NCBI GenBank assembly: GCA_030248225.1
Contig: JASANE010003794.1
Coordinates: 46,733-110,732, forward strand
Direction of reading: 5' to 3'
DNA length: 64,000 nucleotides
Source: Trileptium ribeirensis
Lineage: Eukaryota; Nematoda; Enoplea; Enoplida; Thoracostomopsidae
The number at the start of each line of letters is the position of its first letter. Position 1 is the first letter of the stretch. The translations under genes and the position numbers were made by a program. The notes beneath the pieces were generated by a model. It worked only from the letters and a program-made list of their open reading frames with translations, made no database searches and was not told the origin of the DNA. Below are positions 36,809 to 40,963 of this stretch, one piece after another.

Positions 36809-38963
36809 TATTATTATCAATATTACTATTATTATTATTACTTCTATTATTATTATCATTATTATTATTATTATTAATAAAAAAAAAAATAAATAAACGA
36901 GCCGCCAAAAAACCCCCCCCCCCATTATTATTATTAATATGTATTATAATTATTATTATTATTATAATTATTAATACTATTATAATTATTATTTTATTTT
37001 ATTATTTTATTTTATTATGCACGTTCACCTCACGTGAGGTAACGTTGCCTTTTGCACTATTTAGTTGGCCACGTGGCTAACACTTTTCTTTCTTTAATTA
37101 AGATAATTTCGAATTGATCTAATTATAATACAAGGTTTTTGTTACGGTTTTTACGTCTTGCTGTTTGCATCCGACGCATGTACTGCTGTGACACATAGCT
37201 TTAGGATTGTCCTAGTAAATATGTAAGGCAAATTCATTAAGCCTTGTTGGAGTTTATTGTAGGTACGTACTCATAGTTTTGGTTATCATCACACTTGTAA
37301 TTTTATTCTTTTTATTACAGACATTTATAATTATACGGTTGACGAATTATTATGGCAGAAGCGTCGAATTCGCCTTTGGTAGCCGACTTGAATTCTGGTG
37401 ATACCAGACGAGTGATTAGTATACATGACGATATATAAACATTTAGACGAAGGCTTACTAGTGGTTAGCAATATAACTTATATTAACATAAATTTATGAG
37501 AAAATTCATACAATATTAGTTTATACAATTATAATTATTATTTATATAGTGTAAACCAATATTAAATTTCTACTTATGTAAATACATATCTATACGAAAA
37601 TATCATAAATTACAATCATTGCGCGCAGACTGTTCACGTTTGTTTCCTTTCACCTGGCTGCGAACTAGTTATAATAATAAAATATTGTGGTTTACGACTA
37701 CCGACGTTCACAATATAATAACTACATTATTGTCAAACGGAACACTAAATCAAGCATTTATTTCTTAGTAGATTATGACAACAATTTTTGTTTCAGGACG
37801 TGGGGAAGTTGGACCGGTCCGTCGAACAATAAATACGAGCGAATGACGTACACCAATGGAGCCAGTTGTTGGAATGGGCCAAGCCGAAAATCCGATGTGA
37901 GTGTATTTAATTATACAGTACCCTGCAGAATTTAGCACTGCTCGCACTTAGTTATATCAATGCTGTCTCCATGTTAGCAGTCCTGAAGGATTTGCCACTA
38001 ATTACCAGGCGAAAACAAATACAGCTGTACAGGATAGAGTTTTTCTTTTGTTCACTGTAATTGCGAAAATAACTACACGTTTAGAAGACAGAATTGTTTT
38101 GTTAAACATTACGCAAAATATTATGTACCTTGGTAACATTGATACCTTTGAGTGCACTGTACAGGTGGATAGTTTTAGTAAAAGTGAGTATAATTTTAGA
38201 AAATTAATAGAAATATGTCGTTAAATATTAGACAAACGTAGGGAATATTTAGTATTTTTAAGCAAAATTTATTCCCCCCCCATTTTGTAATTTCCTCCGA
38301 GAATGAACATAACGTGACCACACTAACCTTGCTATTCTGTAATAACCGATATCAAATATCAAACCCGTTGTTACTTTAAAAATTCTGAATTTCGTTGGTT
38401 AGGTTTTGCGCTAATCGACGGAGTGTGGCCTTTGACATTTTTTCTGGTTCGCCTAGTCTTTAACGGTTTTTTCTGGTCCAATGTCGCCTGGGATATTGAG
38501 GACGTTTTTCTATAATTGCATTCCGAGGATAAAATTTCTGAAATTTCGAAAAAAATTGCTTAAAAATTTGTTTTAGCAGAGAAGTCTTTTCTCATGTTTT
38601 TAGTCGAAGGTACCGAGGAGGGTAGATGGTCTCGGCGGTGGGAAGGGGGTGGTAAGTTATTGAAATTTGCAGGAACCCATAATTTTCTCAATTTTTGCTA
38701 ATTTGTTCCAATTTTGACCAAATTTATGGTCACTTAGGCCCTTGACAAGAATTTCAGCCAATTGAAACGCCAAACATTTACTATTGTAGATTAAGTTTTC
38801 TTGCTGGAATGAAACGAAGGTTTTCGACGTGTCAGAGCCCGCCCGCTGCGAGTACCTAGTGGATTTGGGAACACCTGCTGTTTGCTACTCACCGCCTTCA
38901 GACGACGAATACAATAGTGCCTTTAGCGGAGATATCGACCAGACGAAACATGATGAATTTTGA
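1497..38963 (+). CDS. PRKCSH: Glucosidase II beta subunit gene, 3' part (12 exons)
   Basis: Regulatory subunit of ER glucosidase II, which pairs with the catalytic alpha subunit and trims the inner glucoses from N-glycans in the ER lumen. Joined exons: 1497-1560, 8422-8487, 8729-8833, 9391-9475, 12528-12606, 15224-15313, 21255-21404, 28159-28291, 29268-29337, 32016-32180, 37797-37896, 38790-38963. They total 1281 nt (426 aa plus stop) and all phases agree. Visible in order: coiled coil (residues 1-100, apart from a proline/aromatic insert at 44-79), two EF-hand loops (about 100-130), acidic linker (164-245), '[12 protein letters not shown]', and an MRH domain (about 285-400) with six cysteines and the conserved R of GPSR, E of SEP and Y of CEY. 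It ends in HDEF, a KDEL-type ER signal. The upstream exons for the signal peptide and LDL-receptor class A repeats must lie left of the window. Introns run from 241 bp to 6.9 kb and are packed with transposons. Between exons 29268 and 32016 the protein is about 7 residues shorter than the human alignment I recall, so a tiny missed exon is possible. Confidence 0.93.
1561..2859 (+). other. Intron 1, left part: no element recognised
   Basis: Intronic AT-rich sequence. No coding similarity, clear repeat boundary or RNA gene seen. The whole intron runs to 8421 (6.9 kb). Confidence 0.5.
2860..3830 (+). mobile_element. Helentron-like element, copy in PRKCSH intron 1
   Basis: Starts CAGAACGTAGTGGAGATTGT and shares the 'CCATAACCGGAGAACGGCTGAACC' segment and internal ~350-bp units (AAAATGATACATGCG at about 3136; diverged units near 3345 and 3545). 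The 3' end is missing; the sequence changes at about 3830. Confidence 0.6.
3831..3961 (+). other. Possible coding remnant of a retroelement
   Basis: A readable stretch ([18 protein letters not shown], and after a stop [14 protein letters not shown]) is not part of the neighbouring repeat. It could be the C-terminal end of an LTR-element polyprotein, but no domain supports this. Confidence 0.2.
3962..8413 (+). repeat. 2.2-kb tandem duplication in PRKCSH intron 1
   Basis: Copies at 3962-6171 and 6203-8413, offset 2241-2242 bp, with only scattered single-base differences (for example near 4152/6394, 4513/6754 and 5127/7368). Between them is a short junction holding an extra partial GTTACTCGGATAAGTGACA. 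Each copy carries a 3' part of the Helentron-like family. Copy 2 ends 8 nt before the exon acceptor at 8420. Confidence 0.95.
4822..5750 (+). mobile_element. Helentron-like element, 3' portion (duplicated again at 7063-7991)
   Basis: Internal ~350-bp units (AAAATGATGAATGCC at 4927, AAAATGATATATAAATG at 5274), then the 3' end TATGCTTCACTACGTTCTGC, CTCGAATGAGTTACTAG. A second 3' end of the same family lies at about 4705-4747 (GATTTACTACGTTCTGC...GAGTTACTAG), so pieces of at least two insertions are nested. Confidence 0.6.
8422..8487 (+). CDS. PRKCSH: PRKCSH exon: coiled coil
   Basis: A 66-nt exon between acceptor GATTATAG and a strong donor GTAAGT. It encodes (I)[21 protein letters not shown], which lines up residue for residue with the human stretch around 'KEEAEKPEREAKEQHQKLWE'. 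It enters in phase 1 and leaves one base (G). The right border of a 2.2-kb tandem duplication lies 8 nt upstream. Confidence 0.92.
8729..8833 (+). CDS. PRKCSH: PRKCSH probable cassette exon (35 codons, Pro/Trp/Gln-rich)
   Basis: A 105-nt open segment with a good acceptor (TTCATTCCAG) and a usable donor (GTTAGC). It enters and leaves in phase 1, so it fits exactly between exons 8422-8487 and 9391-9475 and adds 35 residues without disturbing the frame. The encoded [17 protein letters not shown]... and [14 protein letters not shown] are low in charge, unlike the lysine/glutamate coiled coil on both sides. The segment is clearly GC-richer than its introns, as exons here are. I know of no counterpart in human PRKCSH. 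It could be constitutive in this lineage, alternatively spliced, or a decoy; transcript reads would decide. Confidence 0.65.
8834..9390 (+). other. Intron 3; possible short GC-rich insert near 9055-9175
   Basis: AT-rich intron with a GC-richer block at about 9055-9175 that resembles neither exon nor tRNA on inspection. It may be a SINE-like fragment; no boundaries could be set. Confidence 0.3.
9391..9475 (+). CDS. PRKCSH: PRKCSH exon: end of coiled coil and start of EF-hand 1
   Basis: Encodes (A)[27 protein letters not shown](I), the helix and first half of EF-hand 1. The loop begins D-T-D-K-N-G. Donor is GTAAGC. The acceptor is a tandem NAGNAG (TAG-CAG at 9388-9393), so the exon may start at 9391 or 9394, changing Ala-Glu to Glu. 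Leaves two bases (AT). Confidence 0.9.
9476..10189 (+). other. Intron 4, left part: nothing recognised
   Basis: Intronic sequence between the EF-hand exon and an AT microsatellite. No open frame or repeat identified by eye. Confidence 0.4.
10190..10308 (+). repeat. TA/ATT-rich simple sequence
   Basis: Runs of TATATA with interspersed ATTACG and TTATTA. It lies directly 5' of the truncated CR1-like element. Confidence 0.7.
10325..11576 (+). pseudogene. CR1-like LINE reverse transcriptase, 5'-truncated and frameshifted
   Basis: A non-LTR retrotransposon remnant in PRKCSH intron 4. Frames in order: NYRPISLT (motif before palm), '[13 protein letters not shown]', motif A '[11 protein letters not shown]', '[14 protein letters not shown]' (motif B), 'FADDLRLA' (motif C, an FADD box), then the thumb and a CR1-type C-terminus '[13 protein letters not shown]', 'TRGHNFKL' and '[11 protein letters not shown]'. 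The endonuclease and N-terminus are missing. Frameshifts near 10590-10660, 10715 and 11187 break the frame, so it is inactive. It ends [10 protein letters not shown] followed by TAA, then a short 3' untranslated tail. The style resembles CR1-type elements common in trematodes (remembered, not searched). Confidence 0.88.
11577..11715 (+). mobile_element. 3' tail of the CR1-like element
   Basis: Sequence directly after the reverse transcriptase stop, less AT-rich than the intron. Presumed 3' untranslated region; its exact end is uncertain. Confidence 0.35.
11716..12195 (+). other. Intron 4, right part: nothing recognised
   Basis: AT-rich intron. No coding or repeat signal that I can support. 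Confidence 0.4.
12217..12304. repeat. Hairpin-forming palindromic segment
   Basis: GTGTTCACACG (12217) is matched by its reverse complement CGTGTGAACAC (about 12294). Inside lies the perfect 20-bp palindrome CAAATTTTGATCAAAATTTG (about 12244-12263). Related GAGCTCAAATTTTG and CTGAGCTCAAAATTTT motifs in inverted order follow at 12370-12440. Probably a small foldback element just upstream of the EF-hand exon. Confidence 0.55.
12528..12606 (+). CDS. PRKCSH: PRKCSH exon: EF-hand 1 end and EF-hand 2
   Basis: Acceptor TTCCCAG, donor GTATTT, 79 nt, phase 2 to 0. Encodes (I)[28 protein letters not shown]-hand 1 thus reads D-T-D-K-N-G-I-I-S-K-E-E and EF-hand 2 reads [12 protein letters not shown]. 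Both have the canonical calcium ligands at positions 1, 3, 5, 9 and 12, so calcium binding is expected. Confidence 0.95.
12607..13680 (+). other. Intron 5, left part: nothing recognised
   Basis: No supported feature. Small open frames here look random. Confidence 0.4.
13690..13795. repeat. CCGGAA/TTCCGG-rich cluster
   Basis: Many TTCCGG and CCGGAA hexamers in both orientations (for example ACCGGAATTCCGG). The same motif recurs in the 14636-15213 duplication. It may be a transposon end or a run of ETS-type GGAA cores. Confidence 0.5.
13800..14635 (+). other. Intron 5, middle: nothing recognised
   Basis: AT-rich intron without supported features. Confidence 0.4.
14636..15213 (+). repeat. Tandem duplication (~290 bp x 2) abutting a PRKCSH exon
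   Basis: Copies at 14636-14928 and 14936-15213, both starting CTTCCTCTGTCTC and ending GCAATAATTTAAT. They are nearly identical. The second lacks about 22 bp of the TTCCGG-rich part. The second copy stops 10 nt before the exon at 15224. Confidence 0.9.
15224..15313 (+). CDS. PRKCSH: PRKCSH exon after the EF-hands
   Basis: Acceptor TATTCCAG, donor GTAAGG, 90 nt, phase 0 to 0. Encodes [20 protein letters not shown] followed by [10 protein letters not shown]. This aligns with the human stretch 'ALLSGDTQTDATSFYDRVWAAIRDKY' and keeps the conserved W-x-x-I-(K/R)-D. Confidence 0.93.
15314..15739 (+). other. Intron 6, left part: nothing recognised
   Basis: A GC-richer block at 15440-15610 may be a repeat fragment, but no relative was seen in this window. 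Confidence 0.35.
15740..16075 (+). repeat. Dispersed repeat, 'GAATACGATGGTTTGGTTATCTAGAG' family
   Basis: Diverged copies of a tandem-structured repeat with the core ATACGATGGTTTGGTTATCTA. Copies also lie at 1116-1430, 17285-17860 and 26405-26890. It ends near a CTCGCTTGGGAGATA segment that resembles the 3' ends of the other copies. Confidence 0.65.
16076..17284 (+). other. Intron 6: nothing recognised
   Basis: AT-rich; the short open frames at 16973-17262 have no recognisable domains. Confidence 0.4.
17285..17860 (+). repeat. Dispersed repeat, several degenerate tandem units
   Basis: Three or more diverged units of the family described at 15740, with cores near 17292, 17465, 17630 and 17800. 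Each pairs an 'AATACGATGGTTT' core with a 'CAGTCTGTCTTCAGT'-like segment about 130-170 bp on. Confidence 0.6.
17905..18078. mobile_element. TTTCGAT-rich MITE, degenerate copy
   Basis: Dense AATCGAAATCGATAG and TTTCGTTTAATCG motifs bounded by AAAAATAAGTGCA on the left and its inverted form (TTATTTGTACTTA) on the right. Related to the elements at 23165-23473 and 57487-57647. Confidence 0.5.
18079..18888 (+). other. Intron 6: nothing recognised
   Basis: No supported feature. Confidence 0.4.
18889..19052 (-). repeat. Copy of the 'CTTAGCCTAAGCTAAGG' element
   Basis: Contains a G10 run and ACCTTAGCTTAGGCTAAGAC. It matches, in opposite orientation, the spacer at 51263-51424 and more loosely the MITE at 43332-43495. 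Confidence 0.6.
19053..20774 (+). other. Intron 6: GC-rich block at 19850-20010, otherwise nothing
   Basis: A GC-rich patch (about 19850-20010) stands out from its AT-rich surroundings and may be a transposon fragment. No coding signal. Confidence 0.35.
20775..20845 (+). repeat. Dispersed repeat copy (AAAATAAAATTTTATTTT palindrome)
   Basis: The segment from CCTGCTCTTGGG to GCTCGCTTTT matches the reverse complement of 39598-39672. The centre is a palindromic AAATAAAATTTTATTTT. Confidence 0.6.
21255..21404 (+). CDS. PRKCSH: PRKCSH exon: proline-rich linker
   Basis: A 150-nt exon (50 codons), phase 0 to 0, acceptor CAATTATAG, donor GTGTGT. Encodes [20 protein letters not shown] and a run rich in P, V and S ending [11 protein letters not shown]. 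It corresponds to the flexible 'LPTDLPAPSAPDLTEP' linker of the human protein. Low conservation is normal here; phase and position support it. Confidence 0.88.
21405..22030 (+). other. Intron 7, left part: nothing recognised
   Basis: AT-rich, no feature. Confidence 0.4.
22031..22554 (+). mobile_element. Possible upstream part of the RNase H LINE
   Basis: GC-richer than the intron and contiguous with the RNase H segment. The open frame at 22207-22497 shows no recognisable reverse transcriptase motif, so this assignment rests on composition and position. Confidence 0.35.
22555..23164 (+). pseudogene. LINE RNase H domain, frameshifted
   Basis: RNase H fold motifs in order across three frames: [10 protein letters not shown] (first catalytic Asp), [11 protein letters not shown] (Glu), [13 protein letters not shown] (Asp) and [15 protein letters not shown] followed by ADEEAN (His/Asn and final Asp). 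A frameshift after the TDGS motif, another near 22812 and a TGA at 22981 break it. RNase H at the C-terminal end of a LINE points to an I/Ingi/Jockey-like relative. It is continued at 23476 after a MITE insertion. Confidence 0.88.
23165..23473. mobile_element. MITE with 22-bp TIRs and TA target duplication
   Basis: The ends are CAGTTACAATCATAATTAAG (left) and the inverted CTTAATTCTGATTGTAACTG (right), differing at one position. TA flanks both sides. CAGT termini and TA duplication fit the Tc1/mariner superfamily. The 309-bp interior has no coding capacity and is packed with TTTCG/CGAAA motifs. It sits inside a LINE coding region; without it and one TA the LINE frame runs straight on. Confidence 0.88.
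23476..23709 (+). pseudogene. LINE C-terminal tail with CCHC finger
   Basis: Encodes [19 protein letters not shown] and a finger [17 protein letters not shown] (C-x2-C-x8-H-x4-C). This is typical of the tail after RNase H in LINEs ('LR.GH ... C..C...ED..H....CP'). It ends with a stop at 23707. It is the right half of the element interrupted at 23165. Confidence 0.85.
23710..23957 (+). other. Probable 3' tail of the LINE
   Basis: Follows the LINE stop; composition like the element. No further motif. Confidence 0.3.
23958..24406. mobile_element. Nonautonomous element with subterminal inverted repeats and a TCGT microsatellite
   Basis: The left end ACATTGTCTAAGCGGAGCT is mirrored by AGCTCCGCTCACAAATGT on the right. 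Inside are a (TCGT)n/GTCC run at 24031-24060 and a 'CTCAAGAACCACTGAACCGATTTT' type segment. That segment is a pattern seen in many invertebrate nonautonomous elements and shared with the family at 2860 and 40964. Confidence 0.65.
24407..26404 (+). other. Intron 7, middle: nothing recognised
   Basis: No supported gene; short open frames lack domains. A G9 run lies near 25288. Confidence 0.4.
26405..26890 (+). repeat. Dispersed tandem-structured repeat with CTAGT terminus
   Basis: Units with the core 'ACGATGGTTTTGCTATCTAGAGG' and 'GGGTTTGGTTATCTATAGGCC'. The copy closes with CTCGCTCCGTTTCACCGTCG and then GTTACTAGT. The similar ending at 32350-32393 (GTTTCGCTCC...GAGATACTAGT) marks the family's 3' end. 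Confidence 0.65.
26916..27540. repeat. Perfect 209-bp tandem triplication
   Basis: Three head-to-tail copies start at 26916, 27125 and 27334 (TGTTGTATTTAATGTTAGAA). I saw no difference between copies. 209 is not a multiple of three, so the overlapping minus-strand open frames that repeat the same peptide are by-products. Confidence 0.95.
27541..28158 (+). other. Intron 7, right end: nothing recognised
   Basis: No supported feature before the acceptor at 28158. Confidence 0.4.
28159..28291 (+). CDS. PRKCSH: PRKCSH exon: acidic tract and PPYDE motif
   Basis: A strong polypyrimidine acceptor (TTTACTTTCAG) and GTAAGT donor, phase 0 to 1. Encodes [20 protein letters not shown] and [20 protein letters not shown]. 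The Asp/Glu run and 'PPYDE....FID' match the human acidic tract followed by 'PPYDEQTQAFID'. Confidence 0.96.
28292..28585 (+). other. Intron 8, left part: nothing recognised
   Basis: No supported feature. Confidence 0.35.
28586..28946 (-). mobile_element. G-run nonautonomous element, inverted copy
   Basis: Ends CTGGCTTATG...CGTGGATAAGCCAG are inverted. The body carries GGGGAAAATCTCACGAACATG and a G9 run. It is the reverse-oriented, diverged relative of 33718-34095. 361 bp, no coding capacity. Confidence 0.75.
29268..29337 (+). CDS. PRKCSH: PRKCSH exon: second coiled coil
   Basis: Acceptor TTTTTCAAG, donor GTTAGT, 70 nt, phase 1 to 2. Encodes (T)[22 protein letters not shown](K), aligned with human 'AAQEARNKFEEAERSLKDM'. 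This is the helix linking the acidic tract to the MRH domain. Confidence 0.92.
29338..30752 (+). other. Intron 9, left part: nothing recognised
   Basis: Small open frames at 29568 and 30158-30457 have no recognisable features. Confidence 0.4.
30753..31160. repeat. Tandem duplication, period 197 bp
   Basis: The unit from GGCTGTGCTTCATTTTACTT to CCGGCAAATT is repeated head to tail at about 30753 and 30950, with several substitutions. A third partial unit starts near 31147. It produces the twin open frames at 30812 and 31009. Confidence 0.85.
31640..31910. repeat. GAAC-rich dispersed repeat
   Basis: Repeated TTCGAAC/CGAACAAAA motifs after a TACTCGCTAGAGATCACGGA start. Same family as 44068-44226 and 44440-44600. 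Confidence 0.6.
32016..32180 (+). CDS. PRKCSH: PRKCSH exon: start of MRH domain
   Basis: Acceptor TTGCTTCAG, donor GTTAGT, 165 nt, phase 2 to 2. Encodes [20 protein letters not shown], then [18 protein letters not shown] and [15 protein letters not shown]. These match human 'FDFGPNGEFAYLYSQCYELTTNEYVYRLCPF...QKPKLGGSPTSLG'. Two of the six MRH cysteines are here. The residue before the first cysteine is Glu where human has Gln. Confidence 0.97.
32181..33717 (+). other. Intron 10, left part: one repeat 3' end, otherwise nothing
   Basis: Carries the CTAGT-type repeat end at about 32350-32393, a TAATAA-rich stretch at 32890-32950 and a C9 run near 33570. No gene seen. Confidence 0.4.
33718..34095 (+). 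mobile_element. G/C-run nonautonomous element with 15-bp TIRs
   Basis: CTGGCCTGTCCACAG at the left is matched exactly by CTGTGGACAGGCCAG at the right. The 378-bp body has several C/G runs and an AT-rich middle, and no coding capacity. A diverged inverted copy is at 28586-28946 and a fragment of the right part at about 38243-38312. Confidence 0.85.
34096..34843 (+). other. Intron 10, 5' flank of the reverse transcriptase element
   Basis: A G-rich patch lies at 34170-34245. No readable extension of the reverse transcriptase frame beyond the TAA at 34841. Confidence 0.4.
34844..36586 (+). CDS. Penelope-like reverse transcriptase, long intact frame, no endonuclease domain
   Basis: An intronic retroelement protein. 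The frame is open from just after a TAA at 34841 to TAG at 36584 without a break. The first usable codon is a TTG at 34940, and upstream in-frame sequence ([20 protein letters not shown]) fits the family, so the true start is lost or lies in another frame. Visible motifs: '[19 protein letters not shown]', '[15 protein letters not shown]', motif A '[12 protein letters not shown]', motif B '[19 protein letters not shown]' and motif C '[11 protein letters not shown]' with the YxDD-type Asp pair. It ends soon after the thumb ([11 protein letters not shown]). There is no GIY-YIG or other nuclease. Similar proteins ('GIPMGTNCAPLLADLFLYSYE') are scattered through invertebrate genomes. Placement among Penelope-like elements is from memory. 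Confidence 0.85.
   Translation, partial: YGLWLNFKHCNAAFESCFRDISHKHIVTGNVNLINRDNLRNLVSRGTSYRLRPQDNYETLKRNFHHGINLYINGIAEKYSISDKNIFNEWKMQAILRLHERIKYIRINNHKYNNGPIDKLTVGDKKYIKSLKDRFVITVTDKASQNYSFICKRFYVDIISKELGYNKSYKDIDSNVYSRVNQCKFKVLSSQIKFLNEYFDDFPNLVPKAEDVRLPFIQAIPKFHKIPTGFRFIISSKLAATKPISNILCKIFKLIYIKLERNSITHNVFKKFHNCWIINNNSRILETIESLNVRGQSRTVNTYDFSTMYTHLVHDDIIIRLSNLIESHFRQSSKKFIAVNNFGAYWCNSSKYIMFDPSKIIKGLEWLLKNCYFSFGHLLFRQTVGIPMGTDSAPYIANLYLYTYESEFLKTCDISIRNSIKYTFRYIDDISILNDDDCFDRIHKNIYPNTLILNKVNSVNTEANVLDLDIKIYQGIASVDLFDKRSLFDFPVSNFPYFTSNLSITILRSIIYSQIVRIFQICNQENFVLKNITLLWNKLRSRAYPNRFLYKHVRKGIARVISDKCKTNELLHKIRKDVVR
36590..37018. repeat. (ATT)n-rich simple sequence after the RT element
   Basis: About 430 bp of TTATTATTA interrupted by an A/C-run island (36878-36924). 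It directly follows the reverse transcriptase stop, so it may be the element's 3' tail or its insertion target. Confidence 0.85.
37019..37796 (+). other. Intron 10, right end: nothing recognised
   Basis: No supported feature before the acceptor TTTGTTTCAG. Confidence 0.4.
37797..37896 (+). CDS. PRKCSH: PRKCSH exon: middle of MRH domain
   Basis: Acceptor TTGTTTCAG, donor GTGAGT, 100 nt, phase 2 to 0. Encodes (G)[20 protein letters not shown] and [12 protein letters not shown], the same length as human 'TWGSWIGPDHDKFSAMKYEQGTGCWQGPNRSTT'. It contains the Trp next to the sugar pocket (CW) and the conserved Arg (GPSR). Confidence 0.97.
37897..38789 (+). other. Intron 11
   Basis: Holds a fragment of the G/C-run element at 38243-38312 (TTATTCCCCCCCC...CCGAGAATGAACAT). 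Otherwise nothing recognised. Confidence 0.45.
38790..38963 (+). CDS. PRKCSH: PRKCSH last exon: end of MRH domain and ER signal
   Basis: Acceptor CTATTGTAG; 57 codons plus TGA. Encodes [20 protein letters not shown] then [12 protein letters not shown] and a short acidic tail ending QTKHDEF. The spacing C-x10-EP-x2-CEY-x6-TPA-x-C equals human 'CGKETMVTSTTEPSRCEYLMELMTPAAC'. The last three MRH cysteines and the Glu and Tyr of the binding site are present. NET is a potential N-glycosylation site. The C-terminus is HDEF where most animals have HDEL. Confidence 0.97.
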   Translation: MKFSCWNETKVFDVSEPARCEYLVDLGTPAVCYSPPSDDEYNSAFSGDIDQTKHDEF

Positions 38964-39126
38964 CACATGGCGGTTATCTCATTCTCATGGATCGAATTTC
39001 ACGTTTATACCATCAAGATCGCGACGGTAATAATTTCATGATTACATTCTTTCTCAGTTGAATGTATCTCAAGTTAAGCTTGCATCGAATTTGGGTGTTA
39101 GCGTACATTTCTCCATGTTTGATAAT

Positions 39127-39132
39127 AATAAA
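39127..39132 (+). promoter_or_regulatory. Polyadenylation signal AATAAA for PRKCSH
   Basis: First AATAAA about 160 nt after the stop. A second AATAAA lies at 39292-39297. Either could end the transcript. Confidence 0.6.
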
Positions 39133-39299
39133 TTATTATTGCGTTGGAATTTTTCGAAAGGGAAAAAATTTAAAAAAATTCCGTTACTTTAAGCGTCATG
39201 AAATTCACACGAATGGTTTCTGAAGTTTTTACTGGAATCTTTCAAACGTATTAAAATATCAACTCTTTGTAATTATGTCGCATGCAAAGAAAATAAACT

Positions 39300-40296
39300 T
39301 AATTTGGATCTATTTTACAAACGCCTACTTCTTGTTTTAAAACTATTAGGCTTGTTTTGATTTTCGTAATTCGCTTGTTGTACACTAGTCCTTCTTTACT
39401 TGATTTGCTCATTTAGTCCACAATTTGTGTTGTGTTTTCTTCAATACTTCATCTGCTATACTGTAACAATAACTTTTTATGAGCTTATAATAGTGACAAT
39501 TATTTTTGAAACTCCAAAACAAAACAAAGGCACATAAACACAAACACACATACAGCACTCTCCACAATAATTATTGACTAGGGTCTTACGTACGAACGAG
39601 CAGCGGCGATCAAACAAAAACAAACTATAAAATTTCAAAATAGAATTTTATTTTCCCACAAGCGAGCAGGGATCAGTTCAGTTATAGCGACTACTGTTGA
39701 AAGAAAAAATCCTAAACGTTTGAGTAGACAAAAGAAGCGATGAAGATTCCGTTTGAAGTGTTTTCGATGGCACGGTAATTTTTCCAAGAAGTAATAAATT
39801 TCGACCTGTAATTATCTTGTATGTAGACTAGTAACTCATAATGCGAGTGGAAACTACGCGCTTAATGACCAGTTGGACGTTTGAAGTACTCTCTTTTAAA
39901 GTCCTAAAAAGATAGTGCACCAGTAAACTTAAAATGCGCCCAGTCATAATCCAATTTTGCAAAAAGCGATCGGTGATTGCAATCCATTGTTATGATGCAA
40001 ACTGCGGATTTGCCATCGATTTATCGCTAACAATATTCGGTCAGATTTCGATTTCGTGTTGCAAAATTCAATTGTGTAGTCGAACTAAAATATTCCTTTT
40101 GTTAATTCGTAGCAAAATGTTTAAAAAACACGCCGAAAACGTAACGTAGCGATAGTCGATGCTCTTGAAATCCACCGACCTAGTTAGCTTCATGTTCTAA
40201 AACAAAATATTCGTTCGTTGAGGTGGTAAATCATGTTACCGACGATTTATAATAACAAATTCTGACGTTGAATGTATTTTCTAGACCAACATTACT
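39300..40296. other. Intergenic: one dispersed repeat copy, otherwise nothing
   Basis: The inverted copy of the 20775 repeat is at 39598-39672. No gene supported. Confidence 0.4.
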
Positions 40297-40600
40297 GTGT
40301 TCGCGAACACTTGGTCTGAGTATGATGAGTGGGTTACACTGTCCTTAATCAAAAAGAAATGTGATAAAAATTACATCCCGGCAACTAACGTACAAAGCGG
40401 CGTTCGGGAGCAACAAAACACGCTCCTCTGTTCGCGAACAGTTACGTTTAATTATTTTCAAATTAAATCTCGAGTAATGCAGTCATGGTCGCGAACAACA
40501 AAACAGGGTCGTCTGTTCGCGAACAGTAGCGTGTTGCATTATTCTAATTAAATTGGATTAAATATCGCACTCGCATAACGCATTCATGTTCACGAACAGC
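40297..40600. repeat. TGTTCGCGAACA palindrome cluster
   Basis: GTGTTCGCGAACAC (40297-40310) and CTGTTCGCGAACAG twice (40428-40441 and 40513-40526) are perfect 14-bp palindromes. TGTTCACGAACA follows at 40587. Sequences between them also repeat loosely with a period of about 85 bp. No coding signal. Confidence 0.75.
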
Positions 40601-40963
40601 CATCGATCGCACTGCGTAACCTAGTCTGCATGTTTATTCGCTAACAAAATTTGAGGTCGGGTGCTATATTGTTACCGAATGACAAGTCTCAAATTAAAAT
40701 TCTGTGGAAGTATGTTCAAAAACAACTTAACAATTTCATTAAAAAGTTCGATAGCATTATTCATACGCTTTGAAACTCGTGACCCAAATGTTTTTAAACC
40801 ATTTGAAGATGGATATGGGATTACCAGAAAATGTTCGATGACCGAATTTTCTTGGGAATGACAAAAGAGGATTGTTGTTGGGCGCATAAAAAGTTTAGTT
40901 TAGTCATATATTACGCAGGAAATACGTTGTTAAGAGTAGTGTTATCAATTTATCAGAATGTAA

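Noticed and set aside
36671..36925. 84-codon Ile/Asn-rich minus frame
   Set aside because: Translation of the (ATT)n simple sequence.
38134..38190. Possible extra PRKCSH mini-exon between 37896 and 38790
   Set aside because: Joining 37896 directly to 38790 gives exactly the human spacing, so no exon is needed.
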